Positions 4,078-5,611 of a stretch of 5,611 nt of DNA are shown piece by piece. A model generated the notes under the pieces. The model saw nothing but the letters and a program-made list of their open reading frames with translations, was not told the origin of the DNA and searched no databases. Position numbers and translations under genes: made by a program. Position 1 is the first letter of the stretch; each line of letters begins with the position of its first letter. The DNA comes from Planctomycetota bacterium (lineage in GTDB: Bacteria; Planctomycetota; Planctomycetia; Pirellulales; Thermoguttaceae), in the NCBI GenBank assembly GCA_013202535.1, contig JABMRP010000794.1, forward strand, positions 1-5,611. The letters are read 5' to 3'.

Positions 4078-5611
4078 TCCCGCCCCCCCGCCGCCTGTTC
4101 CATGAACCGTTGCATGCGGGCGGCCATCTCTTGGGGCTCGGGCACGATGCCTTCGAGCAGTTGGGCGTTGGCGAAAAGCTGCTGCCCGCAGGCGCGGATG
4201 AACTCGTGTTGCGTCTCGTCGCTGCTGAGTTGCGAAAGCCGCACCACCAGCGGCGCGGCCGGGTTCACCTCAAGGACCGGCTTGGCGGCGACGAACTCCG
4301 AATCGACCCGTTCCAACAGGCCCTGCATGTGCGTGCTCATGCCGGCGCTTGCGGCGACCAGGCAACAGGGGCTGTCGGTCAGCCGTTTCGATGGACGAAC
4401 GTCTTCGGCTTTCTCGTCGAGTGCCTCGCCGAATAATTCCAGAACCTTCTTGAATCCCTCGTCGGCTTCCTCGCCGGCCGGCGTTTCCTGTTTCTCCTTA
4501 TCCGGCGTCTTCTCACCGGAGTCATCGTCTTCGGCATCCGTCTCGGGAAGTTCCAGATCGGCCGAGTCGATGGAGACCAGTCGGTGTTCCTTGTAGGTGC
4601 CCAGGGTCGAGAGGACGAATTCGTCGATCGGGTCGAGCAGGAAAAGCACCTCCAGCCCGCGCTTGCGGAATATCTCCAAGTTCGGGTTGCCGCCGACCGA
4701 CTGCAAACTGGCACCGCCCAGATAGTAGATCTGCTTCTGTTGCTTGCCGCACCGCTCGAGGTACTGATCCAGCGACGTCGGCTTCTCGGCGTCCTCGGCC
4801 GTCGTCGACGCATAGCGCAGCAGCCGGACGGTCCGCTCGCGGTGGACGAAATCGGCGTGGGCCCCTTCCTTGAGCATCCGCGCGTATTGCCCGTAGAACG
4901 TCTGATACCGCTCGGGCTCTTTCTCCGACATCTTTTGCAGCGAGTCCAACACGCTACGGACCAGCGTACCGCGGATCTTCTGAAAGATCGTGTTGTCTTG
5001 CAGTGCGTCGCGGGAAATGTTCAACGGCAGATCTTCCGAATCGACCACCCCGCGCAAGAAGCGAAAGAACTCGGGCACCAACTCGCGGCAGTCGTTTTGC
5101 ACCAACACGCGCTTCACGCAAAGGTTCAGCCCGTGTTCCAGACGGCCCAGTCCGAGCAACTCGAAGTTGGTCGGCGGGCAATAGAGCAAGGCGTGGAACT
5201 GGATCGGCGAGTCGACCGAGAGGTGCAGATGCCAAAGCGGCTTTTCGCTTTCCTGGTGCGTGAGATGCTGGTAGAAGTGATCGTACTGGTCGGCGTCGAT
5301 CTGGCTGGCCGGTTCCACCCAAATCGCCTTCTGCTGGTTGATCACCTCGTCGTCGAGCCGGATTGGATGGGGAACGAAGCTGGAGTACTTCTGGAGCACG
5401 GTCTTCAATCGCAACGATTTGGCGAAATCCCGGGCGTCGTCGCGCAGATGGAGAATCACCCGGGTGCCGCGCGGCAGGTCCACCGCCGGCGCGATGGTGA
5501 AACTGCCGCTGCCGTCCGATTCCCACTGCCACCCGGCGGACTCCGAGCAACTGCGTGTTTGCACCGTCACCCGATCGGCGAGCATGAAGGCCGAGTAGAA
5601 TCCGACGCCAA
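4074..5611 (-). CDS. htpG: Molecular chaperone HtpG (Hsp90 family), 5' end outside the window
   Basis: HtpG is a cytoplasmic dimeric ATP-dependent chaperone. About 511 residues are visible, starting in GVGFYSAFM, the glycine-rich ATP-lid motif of the N-terminal GHKL ATPase domain; roughly the first 115-125 residues, including the nucleotide-contacting Glu and Asp, are missing. The middle domain follows (about 90-345), with YQHL near its start and LRGVVDSEDLPLNISRDALQ (visible about 186-205). The arginine of SRD (codon 5010-5012) corresponds to the catalytic Arg of the Hsp90 middle domain (E. coli R336, yeast R380). An acidic linker rich in Glu/Asp (about 353-384) leads to the C-terminal dimerisation domain with RLTDSPCCLV and MSTHMQGLLERV. 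The in-frame ATG at 5585 is an internal methionine (FMLADRV), not the start. The stop TGA (4074-4076) lies inside repeat unit C. No frameshift is visible. Confidence 0.97.
   Translation of the reverse strand, partial: GVGFYSAFMLADRVTVQTRSCSESAGWQWESDGSGSFTIAPAVDLPRGTRVILHLRDDARDFAKSLRLKTVLQKYSSFVPHPIRLDDEVINQQKAIWVEPASQIDADQYDHFYQHLTHQESEKPLWHLHLSVDSPIQFHALLYCPPTNFELLGLGRLEHGLNLCVKRVLVQNDCRELVPEFFRFLRGVVDSEDLPLNISRDALQDNTIFQKIRGTLVRSVLDSLQKMSEKEPERYQTFYGQYARMLKEGAHADFVHRERTVRLLRYASTTAEDAEKPTSLDQYLERCGKQQKQIYYLGGASLQSVGGNPNLEIFRKRGLEVLFLLDPIDEFVLSTLGTYKEHRLVSIDSADLELPETDAEDDDSGEKTPDKEKQETPAGEEADEGFKKVLELFGEALDEKAEDVRPSKRLTDSPCCLVAASAGMSTHMQGLLERVDSEFVAAKPVLEVNPAAPLVVRLSQLSSDETQHEFIRACGQQLFANAQLLEGIVPEPQEMAARMQRFMEQAAGGRE

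Noticed and set aside
5583..5585. Start codon of htpG at 5585
   Set aside because: The frame continues upstream as GVGFYSAF, a conserved internal Hsp90 motif, so the ATG is internal and the gene runs off the window.

Overview
The window looks like a piece of a GC-rich planctomycete chromosome, probably of the Pirellulales type. This rests on three things: the gene styles (an ECF sigma factor joined to a large membrane VWA protein, and an HtpG with an acidic linker), the protein wording, and dense repeats whose chance translations resemble spurious proteins often annotated in planctomycete genomes. The taxonomic call is inference; no rRNA or marker gene is present.

Layout. Bases 1-213 are a leader without a supported gene, holding one degenerate copy of a stem-loop repeat (unit A). 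From 214 to 3137 there is a two-gene plus-strand operon: a small ECF-type sigma factor (214-735), overlapping by ATGA a single-pass membrane protein with a complete vWF_A / VWA / DUF3520 architecture (732-3137). Bases 3138-3404, between convergent stop codons, are filled by a nested inverted-repeat mosaic (3145-3408). The right arm of the mosaic supplies the stop codon of the next gene. On the minus strand follow a small cysteine-rich zinc-ribbon protein (3405-3881), a 192-base gap filled by two head-to-head copies of the same unit as at the window start (units B and C, 3889-4077), and htpG (4074-5611), whose 5' end lies outside the window.

How the genes work together. The sigma factor and VWA protein are translationally coupled. 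The membrane protein has a short cytoplasmic head before its transmembrane helix, so a signalling pair (membrane sensor or anti-sigma plus sigma factor) is the natural hypothesis; it is not shown by the sequence. htpG and the zinc-ribbon gene share a strand and may be cotranscribed through the B/C repeats, but no functional link is evident.

The most unusual content is the intergenic DNA. Two unrelated repeat families both adopt a nested inverted layout, both fill the space between genes almost exactly, and both place a stop codon at an outer boundary so that a neighbouring gene ends inside the repeat.
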